DNA of 35,524 nt from Candidatus Nyctobacter psychrophilus (GTDB lineage Bacteria > Vulcanimicrobiota > Vulcanimicrobiia > Vulcanimicrobiales > Vulcanimicrobiaceae), in contig JACRTY010000013.1 in the NCBI GenBank assembly GCA_014305025.1, positions 1 through 35,524 on the forward strand, read 5' to 3'. Both the position numbers and the translations under genes were made by a program. Shown in pieces: positions 24,190 through 32,560 of this stretch. Position 1 is the first letter of the stretch; each line of letters opens with the position of its first letter. The notes below the pieces were generated by a model. The model searched no databases, had not been told where the DNA came from, and was given only the letters and a program-made list of their open reading frames with translations.

Positions 24190-25242
24190 GTGAATCACGT
24201 GGTTCGCCGCGTTGCCGCGGCGTGTGGTTTCCTGTTGGTTGCAGCTGTTCGATACGATGCGGACAGGTCATATGGAACCGCGCCAACGTCAGATGCAAGT
24301 CCCTATTTGCACCCGCAGCGGCTCATCGACGTAGGCGGTCGCCGCATGAATCTCTATTGCACGGGACATGGGTCTCCCACCGTAATCCTTGGGACGGACT
24401 CAAAGACCGGGACGCCGGCGTGGCGTCTTGTGCAACCGCTGGTCGCCAAGCACACGCGCGTCTGCTCATACGATAGTGCTGGGGTTGGATTCAGTGATCC
24501 GGTGACGACAATCGACGCGAGCTCGGCGGTAGCCGACTTGCACCGGCTGCTCTGGGCCGCCGGCATCTCGCCGCCGTTCGTCATCGTCGGCTACCAAAAC
24601 TCAGCCTTCGACGCACGTCTCTATGCCGACCGTTATCCGGGCAAGGTCGTCGGAATGGTACTCGTCGCCCCGAACGTGCCCAACCAGCCTAAACGGCTTT
24701 CGGCCATCGCGCCCGCGCTCGCTCCGTACCTTGCCCAAGTTCCTTCGTTCGACCGGCATTGTACGGCCGCGGCCGTACGGGGGCAAATGTACCCCGGGAC
24801 GCCGGCGTTCTCGCAATGCATATATACGCCCTCAGATGTCACGATGCCCAAGGCGCTGAAGCGGCTGGTCCAACGACGGCACGAACAACCGAGTTGGTGG
24901 CAGGACTATAGCGCAACCTATAGCGGCGAAGCGGCCAGCTCCTCGGAGGTCATGCGGGAGCAACGAACGTACGACGACATGCCGCTTGTCGTCTTGACGA
25001 CGACGCAAGACATCGATTCGCTTCCCATCCCCAAAAACCAGACGGCCTCGCTGCTACGCGCATGGATCGCTTGGCAACGGGAAGTCGCGAAGCTCTCGCA
25101 CCGAGGAGTCGATTTCGTCGTGAAGGGCTCCACGGAAGACATTCCAATCGATCGCCCGGCGACAGTCGTCTCCGCGATAGACGAGGTGGTCAAGCAAGCG
25201 CGCCATGGTTCATCCGGCGATGTGCCTCACGTGCATGGGTAG
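24190..25242 (+). CDS. Exported alpha/beta-hydrolase-fold protein lacking catalytic Ser and His
   Basis: A 350-residue protein starting at GTG 24190 with AAGGAGA nine bases upstream, and a probable N-terminal signal or anchor helix. The fold is clear: RLIDVGGRRMNLYCTGHGSP, VCSYDSAGVGFSDP and DARLYADRYPGKVVGMVLVA. At the nucleophile elbow, where relatives have GHSxGG, it reads GYQNSA (134-139), so Gln136 replaces the catalytic serine. Near the C-terminus the expected SGHxIPxDRP reads STEDIPIDRP, with Glu316 replacing histidine. It is therefore likely a non-catalytic member, perhaps a binding protein. It follows the PadR pair on the same strand and could be part of that operon. Confidence 0.8.
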   Translation: MNHVVRRVAAACGFLLVAAVRYDADRSYGTAPTSDASPYLHPQRLIDVGGRRMNLYCTGHGSPTVILGTDSKTGTPAWRLVQPLVAKHTRVCSYDSAGVGFSDPVTTIDASSAVADLHRLLWAAGISPPFVIVGYQNSAFDARLYADRYPGKVVGMVLVAPNVPNQPKRLSAIAPALAPYLAQVPSFDRHCTAAAVRGQMYPGTPAFSQCIYTPSDVTMPKALKRLVQRRHEQPSWWQDYSATYSGEAASSSEVMREQRTYDDMPLVVLTTTQDIDSLPIPKNQTASLLRAWIAWQREVAKLSHRGVDFVVKGSTEDIPIDRPATVVSAIDEVVKQARHGSSGDVPHVHG

Positions 25243-25671
25243 CGGCCCGGCGATGATGGTGACAATGACAGCGAACACTGCCATCTGACGCTCATCCCGG
25301 AGACTAGGCGAGAGGAGATGCACGAGCAGCCGCCTCTGCACCGACGCAGCATCGTCGATCATTTCAGATATCTCACCATCCCAAATGATCTCACCGCGGT
25401 TCATGGTGGGAATGGCATCGTGGGAACGTCTGACTGCTGCAACGATCCGGGGTCGCGTGAGACGTGAAGCGTGTCTCCCATCTCGCGCATGAATCGCTGG
25501 AAAATCTGGAACGCTACAAGGTCGTTTGCGGTACGACGGCTGCGCTACGACGCGAATGGGAAAAAGCACAGCGCACGAACAGCGAAGCCGGCACGACCCT
25601 TGTCCGCGAGGTCTACGTTTCGCTATCGCGAGTTGAGCGAGCGCTTCTGTCTGACGGCGAGTGCCGGACGA
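25243..25671. other. Intergenic stretch with weak coding hints
   Basis: On the minus strand around 25300-25410 the phrase TMNRGEIIWDGEISEMIDDA resembles the tail of branched-chain amino acid ABC transporter ATPases (xNRGExxxxGxxxEL). It is too short to call. A 73-codon plus-strand frame (25464-25685) overlaps the end of the HEPN remnant and matches nothing I know. Confidence 0.25.
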
Positions 25672-26131
25672 CTACCAAAGCGTGAGAAACCTTGGTGTGG
25701 GTATGCGAACTGCTTGCTCGGATTCGGTCGCATGCCCCTGGCCGACCACCCACTCCAGAACCGACGTCGCTGCGCTAAGCGCAGCTTGCGCATCGGTCTC
25801 GACAAAGCTTTCCGTCGGGTCAGCGTCACGCATGGCATCGGGTACCGCGTGGTCGCGTAGTACCGATCCAGCCCAACTGCCGCGGCGCGCACCTCGCTTG
25901 AAATCGTAACTCCGGCTTCGCGGAGTTCATCGACGAGTTCCGCGGCGACGTGGGAGCGCGCGATGTCCCTGCTACCTGCACCAAGAGCGCTTGCAGCGCT
26001 TTCTCGCAGCCTTGTTGCGCGTGGAAACAAGCCACGTTCGGTTCCGTCGCCTGATAGTTGTCGGCGATGCGAAGATCTTGGCGCGATGCCGCGAGCCAGT
26101 AGCGCGCGACCTGTTTCCGATCACGTTGCAT
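25672..26131 (-). pseudogene. HEPN-domain toxin (HepT-like) with two frameshifts
   Basis: From ATG 26131 the frame encodes KQVARYWLAASRQDLRIADN and CFHAQQGCEKALQALLVQ, the first HEPN helices. After a one-base loss near 25973 the chain continues as SRDIARSHVAAELVDELREA, including an R-x5-H motif that fits the HEPN RNase signature. After a second loss near 25840 it ends DPTESFVETDAQAALSAATS, VLEWVVGQG and a stop at 25672-25674. Restoring both bases gives 153 residues of good HEPN. Its start overlaps the partner nucleotidyltransferase by 11 bases. As read, the toxin would be inactive; two errors in a homopolymer-poor stretch make real decay plausible. Confidence 0.8.
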
Positions 26132-26465
26132 AAACGCGCACCGCCGTTTCGACGATCGTTCGCCCCAACGATGAAGCCTCGCCGAGCCCCGCGAATTCTT
26201 GGGGCGTGAAAACGAGCGCGTCGATTGCGACCGGTACGTCGAAACCAAGCGCAAGATCGTGGTCGCGCTGGCGGCGCGGAAGCTCGGTTTCGCGGACGAT
26301 GACGACATCGAGATCGCTATGCGGCCCGACGCATTCGGCCGCGTACGACCCGAACACGTAGATCGCCCGCACGTCCGGCATCGTACGCACGCGGTCGACA
26401 AGGCGCGTCAGCGCGTGATCGAGTCGAGCCTTGCGTTGTGCGGCGCGCATCGCGAACGACTTCAC
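26121..26465 (-). CDS. MNT-type nucleotidyltransferase antitoxin (MntA-like)
   Basis: A 114-residue minimal nucleotidyltransferase. The signature is IYVFGSYAAECVGPHSDLDV (GSxx ... DxD), followed by VPVAIDALVFTPQEF with the third acidic residue. MntA proteins AMPylate and silence a HEPN RNase partner. Here the HEPN gene follows with an 11-base overlap, the standard mntA-hepT order. GTG 26465, with AAGG just upstream, is the likely start; ATG 26450 is an alternative. The antitoxin is intact while its toxin is frameshifted, the survivable direction of decay. Confidence 0.85.
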   Translation of the reverse strand: MKSFAMRAAQRKARLDHALTRLVDRVRTMPDVRAIYVFGSYAAECVGPHSDLDVVIVRETELPRRQRDHDLALGFDVPVAIDALVFTPQEFAGLGEASSLGRTIVETAVRVYAT

Positions 26466-26689
26466 ACTACCTTCTTCGGGAACGCGCGCGGCCGCCCTCG
26501 CGCCGTTCGAGCTTTCAGCAAGGTCCCGCGTTGCGCCGCCAAACGCCCGCAGTGCGGGCACGGACGTGTCTCTCAAGGCGCACTAACAAAGACGCATCGT
26601 CGAGCGCTTCGCTCTCTGGACTATTGGCTTCCGATGATGGTCATTTCAGCCACTTGTTGTGCGCCGGGAGACCGGCAAGAGAATATGAA
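26466..26689. other. Upstream exon flank of the group II intron, no gene seen
   Basis: The 220 bases between the nucleotidyltransferase start and the intron contain no gene I can support. The end of this stretch is the 5' exon boundary. Confidence 0.4.
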
Positions 26690-28558
26690 GTGAAAGTCTT
26701 CTGTGATGAAGGAGTAGCGACCCACATCAGCCCCAAGCCGTGCGCGGCGATTCGCGAGAATCGGCGTGAAGCGTCGGTAGGGAAAACGTGCAAGCCAGCC
26801 ATCGTGCCGCGTAATGCTGAATTAGTTCGGGATGCCGACGAGGAAACAGGCTCGGAAGGCAACACGCCTCGGCGCGATATCGCGAGTGCCCGGGCGGTCC
26901 CGCGTGGTCTGAGAACCTGGCGAGCACGGAAGTCTCTTGCGCGGGAACCGGGAGAGATCACGACTGACCAGCGGTGCTGGCCCGCATCGGGAAGGCGCAT
27001 GCGTCGAAGCCGATGATGCACGGTCGTGACCAGTCAGATGTGCCCGTAGTAGCGACGAAGTCGGCGAACAACGCTGAGCGATCAGCCGCGGAGGCGATGG
27101 AGCCAAGGGGCACAACCAAAGGGAAGGCGATCACGCCCACCACGTGCCGGACACAAAGCCGGGGAAGCGCGTCACCGGGGCTCGATCGTCTACGGCAATT
27201 CGTTCGGAGGAATCGGAAAGTTCGTCTCACGGCGCTGCTCCACCATGTCGATGTCGGTCTACTACGATGGTCGTACCTTTCGCTCAAGCGGGATGCGGCT
27301 GCCGGAGTAGACGGCCGGACGTGGCACGCATACGGAGAACATCTCGAGGAACACCTCGTTGATCTTCACGGCCGCGTGCATCGTGGAGCGTATCGCGCGC
27401 TCCCATCTCGGCGGCGGATGATTCCGAAGCCCGATGGGCGCGAGCGGCCGTTGGGGATCGCGTCGATCGAAGACAAGATCGTCCAGCGGGCGATAGTCGA
27501 GGTCCTCAACGTAATCTACGAAGAGGAATTTCTCGGCTTCTCGTACGGGTTCCGTCCCGGCCGCAGCCAGCACGATGCGCTGGATGCGCTCTGGGTCGGG
27601 ATCAGCAATACCCCCGTGAACTGGATCGTCGACGCCGATATTCGTTCGTTCTTCGATACGTGCGACCATGAATGGTTGATGCGTTTCGTCGAACATCGAA
27701 TCGCCGACCGACGAATCCAGCGTTTGATTCGCAAATGGCTCAAAGCCGGCGTGCTGGAAGGTACGGTGCTGACGGCAAGCGAGATCGGAACGCCGCAAGG
27801 CGCTGTGGCCTCGCCACTGCTCGCCAACATCGTACTCCACTACGTCTTCGATCTCTGGGTTCAGCAATGGCGTCGCCGCTACGCTCACGGGAACGTGATC
27901 GTGGTGAGATACGCCGATGATCTGGTCGCCGGATTCGAACACGAGGCCGATGCCAGAGCGTTTCTCGACGAGCTGCGTACTCGTTTCGAGGTGTTCGGAC
28001 TCTCGCTTCATCCCGAGAAGACGCGCCTGATCGAATTTGGTCGGCATGCGGCTGAAAACCGTACCAACCGCGGACTAGGGAAGCCCGACGTTCACGTTTC
28101 TTGGGTTCGTCCACATCTGCGGCAAGTCCAAGCGCGGTAAGTTTCTGCTCTGGCGGAAGACGCGCCGGGACCGGATGCGAGCCAAGCTCAAAGCGATCAA
28201 GACCGACCTGCATCGAAAGATGCACAAGACGACCGGCGAGCAAGGGCGTTGGCTTCGTGCCGTCGTGCTAGGATACTTCAACTACCACGCCGTGCCCACG
28301 AACATCAATGCCCTTTCTGCGTTTCGATTCCGCGTTCTGATGCTCTGGCATCGCACGCTGCGGCGGCGAAGCCAGAAAGATCGGACCCTACTGGAGAAAA
28401 CACACCGGCTCGGGGAGCAGTGGCTCCCTGTGCCGCGGGTGCTTCACCCGTGGCCGAACCAGCGTTTCGCCGTCAAACACCCAAGGTGGGAGCCGAGTGC
28501 GCGAACCGTGCATGCTCGGATCTAACCGGGGGGCGGGCAGCAATGCCCGTCCCTACCG
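26690..28558 (+). mobile_element. Group II intron, boundaries approximate
   Basis: The 5' end is set near GTGAAAGTCTTCTG (26690), by likeness to introns of this class as I recall them (GTGTGAAGTCTTCTG ... AGCGACCC). Structured RNA of about 320 bases precedes the reverse-transcriptase gene. Domain V is at 28490-28522, with the catalytic triad AGC in GAGCCG. Domain VI is the hairpin GGGCGGGCA/TGCCCGTCC with a bulged A near 28555. The 3' boundary is about 28556-28560. In domain V the strand facing GAGCCG is CGGATC where CGGTTC is usual. Confidence 0.75.
27016..28525 (+). pseudogene. Group II intron reverse transcriptase/maturase, one frameshift
   Basis: The intron-encoded protein starts at ATG 27016 (MHGRDQSD, usual for this clade). 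It has the RT blocks: ALLHHVDVGLLRWSYLSLKR, RPLGIASIEDKIVQRA, FLGFSYGFRPGRSQHDALDA and the catalytic VVRYADDLVAGF (YADD codons 27910-27921). At 28087-28091 the frame shifts by one base. Maturase domain X continues in the new frame (FTFLGFVHICGKSKRGKFLL, WRKTRRDRM) and ends at TAA 28523-28525 inside domain V. This overlap of the stop with domain V is usual for these introns. I see no HNH endonuclease domain. Rejoined, it is about 502 residues. As read, splicing and mobility would be lost unless another maturase helps. Confidence 0.88.
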
Positions 28559-28689
28559 GACTGCCAAAACGGCGCACGGTCGCTCGATATGGGGGTGGCA
28601 ACCCCCCCATGGGCACCGAGCGTTCGACCGCACCCACAACGCTGGCGGCGAGAACAAAGCGCTCCCCGGCGGCGTGGATGCCCTGCGTG

Positions 28690-28815
28690 ACTTGTGCGTT
28701 CGCGGACCGCCTTGATGACTTGATCTTCGCGGGGCCGACTTCCGTGAGGACTGCGTCGAATTCGGTCTTTTCGGCGGCGGCTGCCGGCGCGGCGGCGCTG
28801 CCGCCCCACTGTTTT
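28690..28815 (-). pseudogene. Fragment of ribosomal protein L7/L12
   Basis: The minus strand encodes GSAAAPAAAAEKTEFDAVLT, EVGPAKIK and, after a one-base shift near 28719, VIKAVRERTS. This is the Ala-rich hinge and first part of the L7/L12 C-terminal domain (EKTEFDVVLxxxGxxKIxVIKxVRExT). The N-terminal dimerisation domain and the last 40 residues are missing. It is a stray piece of rplL, not the functional gene, lying beside the group II intron. Confidence 0.7.
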
Positions 28816-29681
28816 AGAGCACCTTGTCGCACGATCTTCTTGCTTCTGATTGGCCGCGTGGTGCACACGGGCATGGTTGTGTGCTTAACGTTCGACGATT
28901 TCGACGATATAGCCTGACCGGTTACGCGGCAGCAGGCTCACTGAGCTGTTTTTCGCGCCGGGATTGGCGGCCAGCACACCGGCCAGGCCGCGGATCGGCT
29001 TGCGAATAGGCCGAGGACATTGGCAGACGGAAACTGCGCAATTCTTCAGCAGTCGAGCTCTAATGGGGTGTGTATACCGGGCATACGAACGTACACGGCG
29101 CTCCGATACTCATTACGGCCTAAAAGCCGACGTACTCCGTCTACCGTAACGGCTCTCCGGTACGTTATGTCGAGACAGCAGTTAAGACTCAAACCGTCCG
29201 ACGGCCGAGGATTGACACGTAGCGGAATCGGCCAAAAAGACCACCTGCGTTGAGCAGTCGGCCCCCGGACGTGGGAAACGGCGGTCGGCGATTACCGCCC
29301 GTTGAGCTAGGCCTCTGCGCTAGCCCGGCCACGGAGCGCGCAGTCGATCGCGTAAGACTGGGCGACCTCGCCCTACCGTGATCGCACTGCGCGCGATTGC
29401 AGACAACAAGGTGCGCTCTTCGACGACCAAGAGCCCCCCCCGGCCGGTACTGGCAGCGTCGACGTCAACGCCGAGACGGCGCAGGCAGAGCGACGCATCC
29501 CGGTAACGCGCGCCCTCCGCGAGCGTTGCGGAAGCGACACCGGTTCCATAGCGCGATGAGGCGTAGCTCGTGATTGTTGACAGCGACATGTCGCTCGCTG
29601 GGAACTGCTTTACGGCCATCCACGCATTGGATGACACAGCGTGCCGAGTTGTCGTGGAGCATAACGGTTGCCTGGAGTGAG
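28816..29681. other. Long stretch without a recognisable gene
   Basis: Neither strand gives a convincing protein. On the minus strand at 28885-28990 a tail reads SSVSLLPRNRSGYIVEIVER before a TAA; it looks coding but has no start and no family I know. A frame at 29320-29637 has biased composition only. No tRNA, CRISPR or insertion-sequence ends were found. The region reads as degraded DNA. Confidence 0.45.
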
Positions 29682-29929
29682 TCAGCGTTCCAGGGCTGAC
29701 ACTCGCTTATCGAACTCGCGGCGGAAGTCGCGCACCTCGCCCTCCACCTCCGCTACGCGGCTTTCCACGTTTCCTAGCCGGTGTTCGACGCGCTCGAGGC
29801 CGGCGCGCGTCTCTTCGCGATGTTCCCGAAGCTGGACTGAACATCGCGGGTATCCGCGCGGTTTGCGGCGACCGTCGCTAGGACATCAAGGAGCTGGAAA
29901 ATCCTCTGTTGCGTGTCTTCATCCGCCAT
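29682..29929 (-). pseudogene. Small coiled-coil protein with one frameshift
   Basis: From ATG 29929 the frame reads ADEDTQQRIFQLLDVLATVA, then QSSF. After a one-base loss near 29827 it continues as REHREETRAGLERVEHRLGN, VESRVAEVEGEVRDFRREFD and KRVSALER, stopping at 29682-29684. Rejoined it is an 82-residue heptad-rich coiled coil, of a kind common as small soluble proteins of unknown role. The frameshift lies in a GGG run, so sequencing error is possible. It sits just upstream of the 3' end of the antiporter gene region. Confidence 0.6.
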
Positions 29930-29997
29930 GCTGGCTCGGTTCTTATGGTACGTCGCATTCAAGGGGCCTTCTGGGTATCCGGGGCAAGGGGAATGTC

Positions 29998-31578
29998 TCA
30001 TGTCAACCGTTCGCTTGCGAGATCGAGATCGTACTGAATCTTGCGGAAGATTTCGTCGGGAATCTCACCCGCGTCTCGCAAATGCGCGACTTCCGTCCGC
30101 TCAGCGTCGAGCGCTTCTTGTTGCAACTGGTGGTCGACGGCAACGTCGCTCGCGCTGATGGAACCGTCGATGTGCCCGAGCAGATGCGCGATTCGGTACT
30201 GATACTCGCCGACGATCCGGCCTTGTACTTCCCACGCTTCGGTGGAGTCGAACGTCGGCTCTAGCGACTGCAGCCGCGCAATGCCCGCACGCAAGGCCGC
30301 GACGCGCACCTCGAGTTCCCGCTCTTCGAGACTGTCGCCCTCGATGTGCAACCACTTCAGGAGCGGAATGAGCGATAGCCCTTGACCGACGAGCGTGACG
30401 AAGATAACGCAGAACGTGATGAACAAGATGATGCTGCGCCCGGGAAACGGTTGTCCGCCGCGGACCGTCAGCGGCAGAGCAAGCGCCGACGCAAGCGACA
30501 CGATACCGCGCATGCCGCTCCAGCCCAGGATGAAGACGTAGTTCCATCCCGGCACGCCTTCGCGGCGCTTTATGCCGGCGAAGACAAACCGTGGCAAATA
30601 CGTGGCCGGATACGCCCACACGAGCCGCACCGCGATCACGGCGAGGCTGACCACGATGCCGATCCACAACTCGCGCGCCAGGAACGATGAACCGTGCACG
30701 ATCGTACGAATTTGCAGGCCGATCAGTAAAAAAACGACACCGTTGAGCAGGAAGATGAGCAGTTCCCACACGGCATTGGCGATGAGCCGTCCCTCGGGCT
30801 CGTACATCTCGTTTGATCGCCGGCTGACGTAAATGGCGGCCGCGACCGTCGCCAGCACGCCCGAGGCATGGACCGCTTCACCGCCGGCATAAACGGCATA
30901 GGGCGCAATCAGCTGAATCGCGCTATCGATCAGTGAGTCTGAAAGGTTCAGGGTGCGCAAGAAGAGCGTCAGCCGCACCAATCCGTAGCCGGCGACCAAG
31001 CCGATCGCAATCCCGCCGAGCGAGACGCCGACGAATGCGAGGCTTGCGCTACCGAGCGAAAACGTCCCCGTGAGCACGGCGGCGACGGCGAAACGGTAGA
31101 CGACCAACGCCGTTGCATCGTTGACGAGGCCTTCGCCGTCGAGAATCGCTTCAAGCCGCCGCGGTACGGAAAACCGTTCGAAGACCGCCGACGCCGCGAC
31201 CGCATCCGGCGGCGAGACGATCGCTCCGAGCACGAACGCGCCGCTCCACCCGAGTTGCGGCACGAGGGCGTGCACGACGACGCCGATCACGCCGGTCGTG
31301 AAAATGACCAGACCGACGGCGAGCAAACCGATCGGCCGCAGATTCGCTCTAAACGTCTGCCAGTCGGTTTGCCATCCGCCCGAATAGAGCAGCGGCGGCA
31401 AGAAGATGAAGAAGACGAGGCCCGGATCGAGTTGGAACGACGGAAGATGCGGCACGAAAGCCAGTAGCGCACCGCCGATCACAAAGGCGATCGGATACGG
31501 GAGTGCCAGCCGCTTGGCGATGACCGCGACGACGACGATCGCCGTCAACAAGACGAGGATCAGCGACGAATCGTGCAC
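29998..31578 (-). CDS. Na+/H+ antiporter, CPA1 family
   Basis: A 526-residue inner-membrane cation/proton antiporter. About twelve transmembrane helices span residues 1-410, with family blocks FFIFLPPLLYSGGW, GAIVSPPDAVAASAV (the ion-binding SPPDA of CPA1), ILDGEGLVNDATALVVYRFA and GWSGMRGIVSLASALALPL. A soluble C-terminal coiled tail of about 110 residues follows. This corresponds to the bacterial TIGR00831 type. It would extrude Na+ and regulate internal pH. The gene is intact. A decayed copy of its GMRGIVSLA region lies 2 kb away at 32395-32560. Confidence 0.94.
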   Translation of the reverse strand: MHDSSLILVLLTAIVVVAVIAKRLALPYPIAFVIGGALLAFVPHLPSFQLDPGLVFFIFLPPLLYSGGWQTDWQTFRANLRPIGLLAVGLVIFTTGVIGVVVHALVPQLGWSGAFVLGAIVSPPDAVAASAVFERFSVPRRLEAILDGEGLVNDATALVVYRFAVAAVLTGTFSLGSASLAFVGVSLGGIAIGLVAGYGLVRLTLFLRTLNLSDSLIDSAIQLIAPYAVYAGGEAVHASGVLATVAAAIYVSRRSNEMYEPEGRLIANAVWELLIFLLNGVVFLLIGLQIRTIVHGSSFLARELWIGIVVSLAVIAVRLVWAYPATYLPRFVFAGIKRREGVPGWNYVFILGWSGMRGIVSLASALALPLTVRGGQPFPGRSIILFITFCVIFVTLVGQGLSLIPLLKWLHIEGDSLEERELEVRVAALRAGIARLQSLEPTFDSTEAWEVQGRIVGEYQYRIAHLLGHIDGSISASDVAVDHQLQQEALDAERTEVAHLRDAGEIPDEIFRKIQYDLDLASERLT

Positions 31579-31659
31579 GTGCCGCTAGTTCGCGCGCGCG
31601 TCTTGTATCGCTGCTAGGGCCCTAGACTCCGTTAAGCGCCGCGCAGGTCCGCAGCACTC

Positions 31660-32055
31660 TCAACACAGCTCGAAATACGGCAGCCGTAACGCCTTTCGAT
31701 CGAAGGTCAGCGTTCGCGTGCACCCTGCTTGGGCACCCAGTGCTCCGATCAGCGCGTCGGCGAAGGAACCCTGACCGTCCCTGAGCGCGACCATCGCCGC
31801 GAATACGTCCTGCTCGCGCTGTACGATGAGAACGCCGTTTGCAAGGATGTGCTCGATCGCAGCGGCGATCTCGCGGTCGGACAAACCGTACGCCCTCTCG
31901 AGGACCCAAACCGTCTCCACCATAGCGACGATGCTGATGAATCCGGGGTCGCGTTCGCTCAGTGATTTCTCCATCAGCTTCGTCGCCTTGCCGGCTTGAA
32001 CGGGGTCGTCTTGCGCAAGGTAGCGGACGAGAACGTTGGTGTCGAGTCCGATCAT
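31660..32055 (-). CDS. PIN-domain toxin (VapC-type)
   Basis: A 131-residue PIN RNase: MIGLDTNVLVRYLAQDD at the start, IVAMVETVWVLERAYGL, then SFADALIGALG and LTFDRKAL provide the four acidic positions. The start ATG 32055 overlaps the antitoxin stop as ATGA, so translation is coupled. It pairs with an AbrB-type antitoxin, unlike the ribbon-helix-helix module at 18.7-19.4 kb, so the window holds two independent PIN modules. The gene is intact. Confidence 0.92.
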   Translation of the reverse strand: MIGLDTNVLVRYLAQDDPVQAGKATKLMEKSLSERDPGFISIVAMVETVWVLERAYGLSDREIAAAIEHILANGVLIVQREQDVFAAMVALRDGQGSFADALIGALGAQAGCTRTLTFDRKALRLPYFELC

Positions 32056-32303
32056 CGCCGCCGACCGCGTGGCGTACCGGCTGCGGCACCGGCGGCAGCG
32101 GCCGCATTCATCTCGTCGATCGTGACGGGCCGCCTGGCCGCAACGATGCCTCGTAACGCAGCAGCGGGCACCTTTGGCAAGAGAACGACACTGCCGTCAG
32201 GGTGCACGAAAAATTTCACGCGATCGCCCGGTTTCAGCCGCAGATGCTCCCGGATTGGTTTGGGGATGGTTGCCTGTCCCTTAGCCGTGATCGCAGATTC
32301 CAT
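32052..32303 (-). CDS. AbrB/SpoVT-type antitoxin
   Basis: An 83-residue swapped-hairpin DNA-binding protein: SAITAKGQATIPKPIREHLR, then LKPGDRVKFFVHPDGSVVL. This is the classic AbrB/MazE N-terminal domain, followed by a toxin-binding tail ending in an Arg-rich stretch. It overlaps the PIN toxin gene by four bases. Directly upstream lies an inverted repeat (GTATTAC/GTAATAC), the likely autoregulatory operator. No ribosome site stands before ATG 32303. Confidence 0.92.
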   Translation of the reverse strand: MESAITAKGQATIPKPIREHLRLKPGDRVKFFVHPDGSVVLLPKVPAAALRGIVAARRPVTIDEMNAAAAAGAAAGTPRGRRR

Positions 32304-32309
32304 GAGATT

Positions 32310-32335
32310 GTATTACCTTTTCTACAAAGTAATAC
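32310..32335 (-). promoter_or_regulatory. Inverted-repeat operator upstream of the AbrB/PIN module
   Basis: GTATTAC (32310-32316) and GTAATAC (32329-32335) are perfect complements 12 bases apart, starting seven bases before the antitoxin ATG. The AT-rich stretch is unlike the GC-rich surroundings and fits an operator/promoter for autorepression. Confidence 0.6.
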
Positions 32336-32394
32336 CTTCTTCGCCAACCGAGCGAAGCGCTTTCAGCCGGACCAGGCCCGCGCGCAACACTGCG

Positions 32395-32560
32395 ACGCGC
32401 CTCGGGAAAAAAGGCTGTCCGCCCGGATCGTCCGCGGAAGCGCAAGCGACGCAAGCGACTACGATACCGCGCATGCCGCTGCGGCGCAGGATGAATAGTT
32501 GTATCCGGGGACGCCGCCGCGACGATAGATCCCAGCAGAGACGAACCGCGTCTTCAGATG
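32395..32560 (-). pseudogene. Decayed duplicate of part of the Na+/H+ antiporter gene
   Basis: The DNA resembles 30456-30590 of the intact antiporter: both contain CGATACCGCGCATGCCGCT (one base different in the first position context), CAGGATGAA and the following region. The minus-strand peptide RFVSAGIYRRGGVPGYNY matches RFVFAGIKRREGVPGWNY of the antiporter. The remainder is frameshifted and interrupted. Only about 160 bases of a 1.6-kb gene survive. Confidence 0.75.

Noticed and set aside
27262..28047. 261-codon frame antisense to the reverse transcriptase.
   Set aside because: The plus strand carries the full RT motif series, so the antisense frame is a shadow.
26466..28900. CRISPR or retron-like system around the reverse transcriptase.
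   Set aside because: The RT has group II motifs, with domains V and VI downstream; no repeat array, Cas gene or msr/msd structure is visible.
29255..29330. Minus-strand stretch resembling a tRNA 5' half (TAGCTCAACGG).
   Set aside because: The D stem lacks its GAGC partner, and no anticodon or T arm could be folded.
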